A stretch of 21,660 nt of DNA from NCBI GenBank assembly GCA_031265015.1, contig JAISDG010000046.1, positions 1 through 21,660 on the forward strand. Reading direction: 5' to 3'. Below, piece by piece: positions 21,560 to 21,660 of this stretch. The position numbers and the translations under genes are program-made. The notes below the pieces were generated by a model that was not told where the DNA came from, searched no databases, and saw only the letters and a list, made by a program, of their open reading frames with translations. Origin of the DNA: Spirochaetaceae bacterium (GTDB lineage Bacteria > Spirochaetota > Spirochaetia > Treponematales > Breznakiellaceae). Position 1 is the first letter of the stretch. Each line of letters starts with the position of its first letter.

Positions 21560-21660
21560 TTACCGCCGGCCGCCGCGGTTTGAAAGGCCCAGGTGTTTTT
21601 CATAAAACCCGTTGACCGTGTTCATGTAGTCTTCATCCAGTTCGGCCAGCTTAAACTTGT
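21560..21660 (-). CDS. Unidentified protein, C-terminal end only
   Basis: On the minus strand one frame is open from the right window edge to a TAA at 21560-21562. It gives about 33 residues, ending in LGLSNRGGRR after a charged, amphipathic segment (LAELDEDYMNTVNGFYEKH). The even, coding-like composition supports a real gene entering from the right, convergent with the propeller gene. I do not recognise the family. The 80 bases between it and 21480 hold nothing I can name. Confidence 0.5.
   Translation of the reverse strand, partial: KFKLAELDEDYMNTVNGFYEKHLGLSNRGGRR

Overview
The window is a GC-rich piece of chromosome. It most likely comes from a spirochaete of the Treponema group (order Treponematales), of the kind found in insect guts or anaerobic habitats. 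This is inference. It rests on the YidC and Jag proteins, the lone secreted protein after jag, an [FeFe]-hydrogenase maturase and the general style of the lipoproteins. No rRNA or other decisive marker is present. There is no prophage, insertion sequence or CRISPR array.

Layout, left to right. (1) 1-346: the end of a 2-oxoacid oxidoreductase gamma-subunit gene, closed by a bidirectional terminator. (2) 418-490, minus: an initiator-type tRNA-Met with its own strong promoter, back to back with the promoter of (3). (3) 722-4182, plus: the classic rpmH-rnpA-yidD-yidC-jag run (ribosomal protein L34, RNase P protein, membrane insertion, RNA-binding KhpB), followed by a gene for an unassigned exported protein (4204-5001). 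(4) 5117-7814, minus: hydF and a divergent aspartase-family gene, likely one operon from a consensus promoter at 7859-7887. HydF is the scaffold that loads the diiron subcluster onto [FeFe] hydrogenase; aspartate ammonia-lyase genes often sit in such maturation clusters. (5) 7905-8232: an AT-rich tandem array of eight ~42-bp units filling the gap between pbpC and the hydF promoter. (6) 8244-17734, minus: an operon of a HAD phosphatase, a 2088-residue alpha-2-macroglobulin lipoprotein with an intact thioester motif, and penicillin-binding protein 1C. This is the known periplasmic defence and repair pair plus a HAD enzyme. (7) 17848-19130, minus: tatB-tatA-tatC. Divergent from it at 19240-20235 is a DUF362 protein with a textbook twin-arginine signal, so a Tat exporter and a likely substrate share one intergenic region. 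(8) 20263-21477: an exported protein of seven ~48-residue repeats, probably a seven-bladed beta-propeller, whose seventh repeat is put out of frame by a 2-nt deletion. It ends in two tandem 24-bp hairpins that differ by compensatory changes. (9) 21560-21660, minus: the 3' end of an unidentified gene.

The themes are translation and membrane biogenesis on the left, hydrogenase maturation in the middle, and cell-envelope protection and protein export on the right. The most unusual items are the tandem array beside the hydF promoter, the altered active site of the hydF-linked aspartase, the TatC protein lacking one signal-recognition glutamate next to its likely substrate, and the frameshifted propeller gene with its covarying hairpins.
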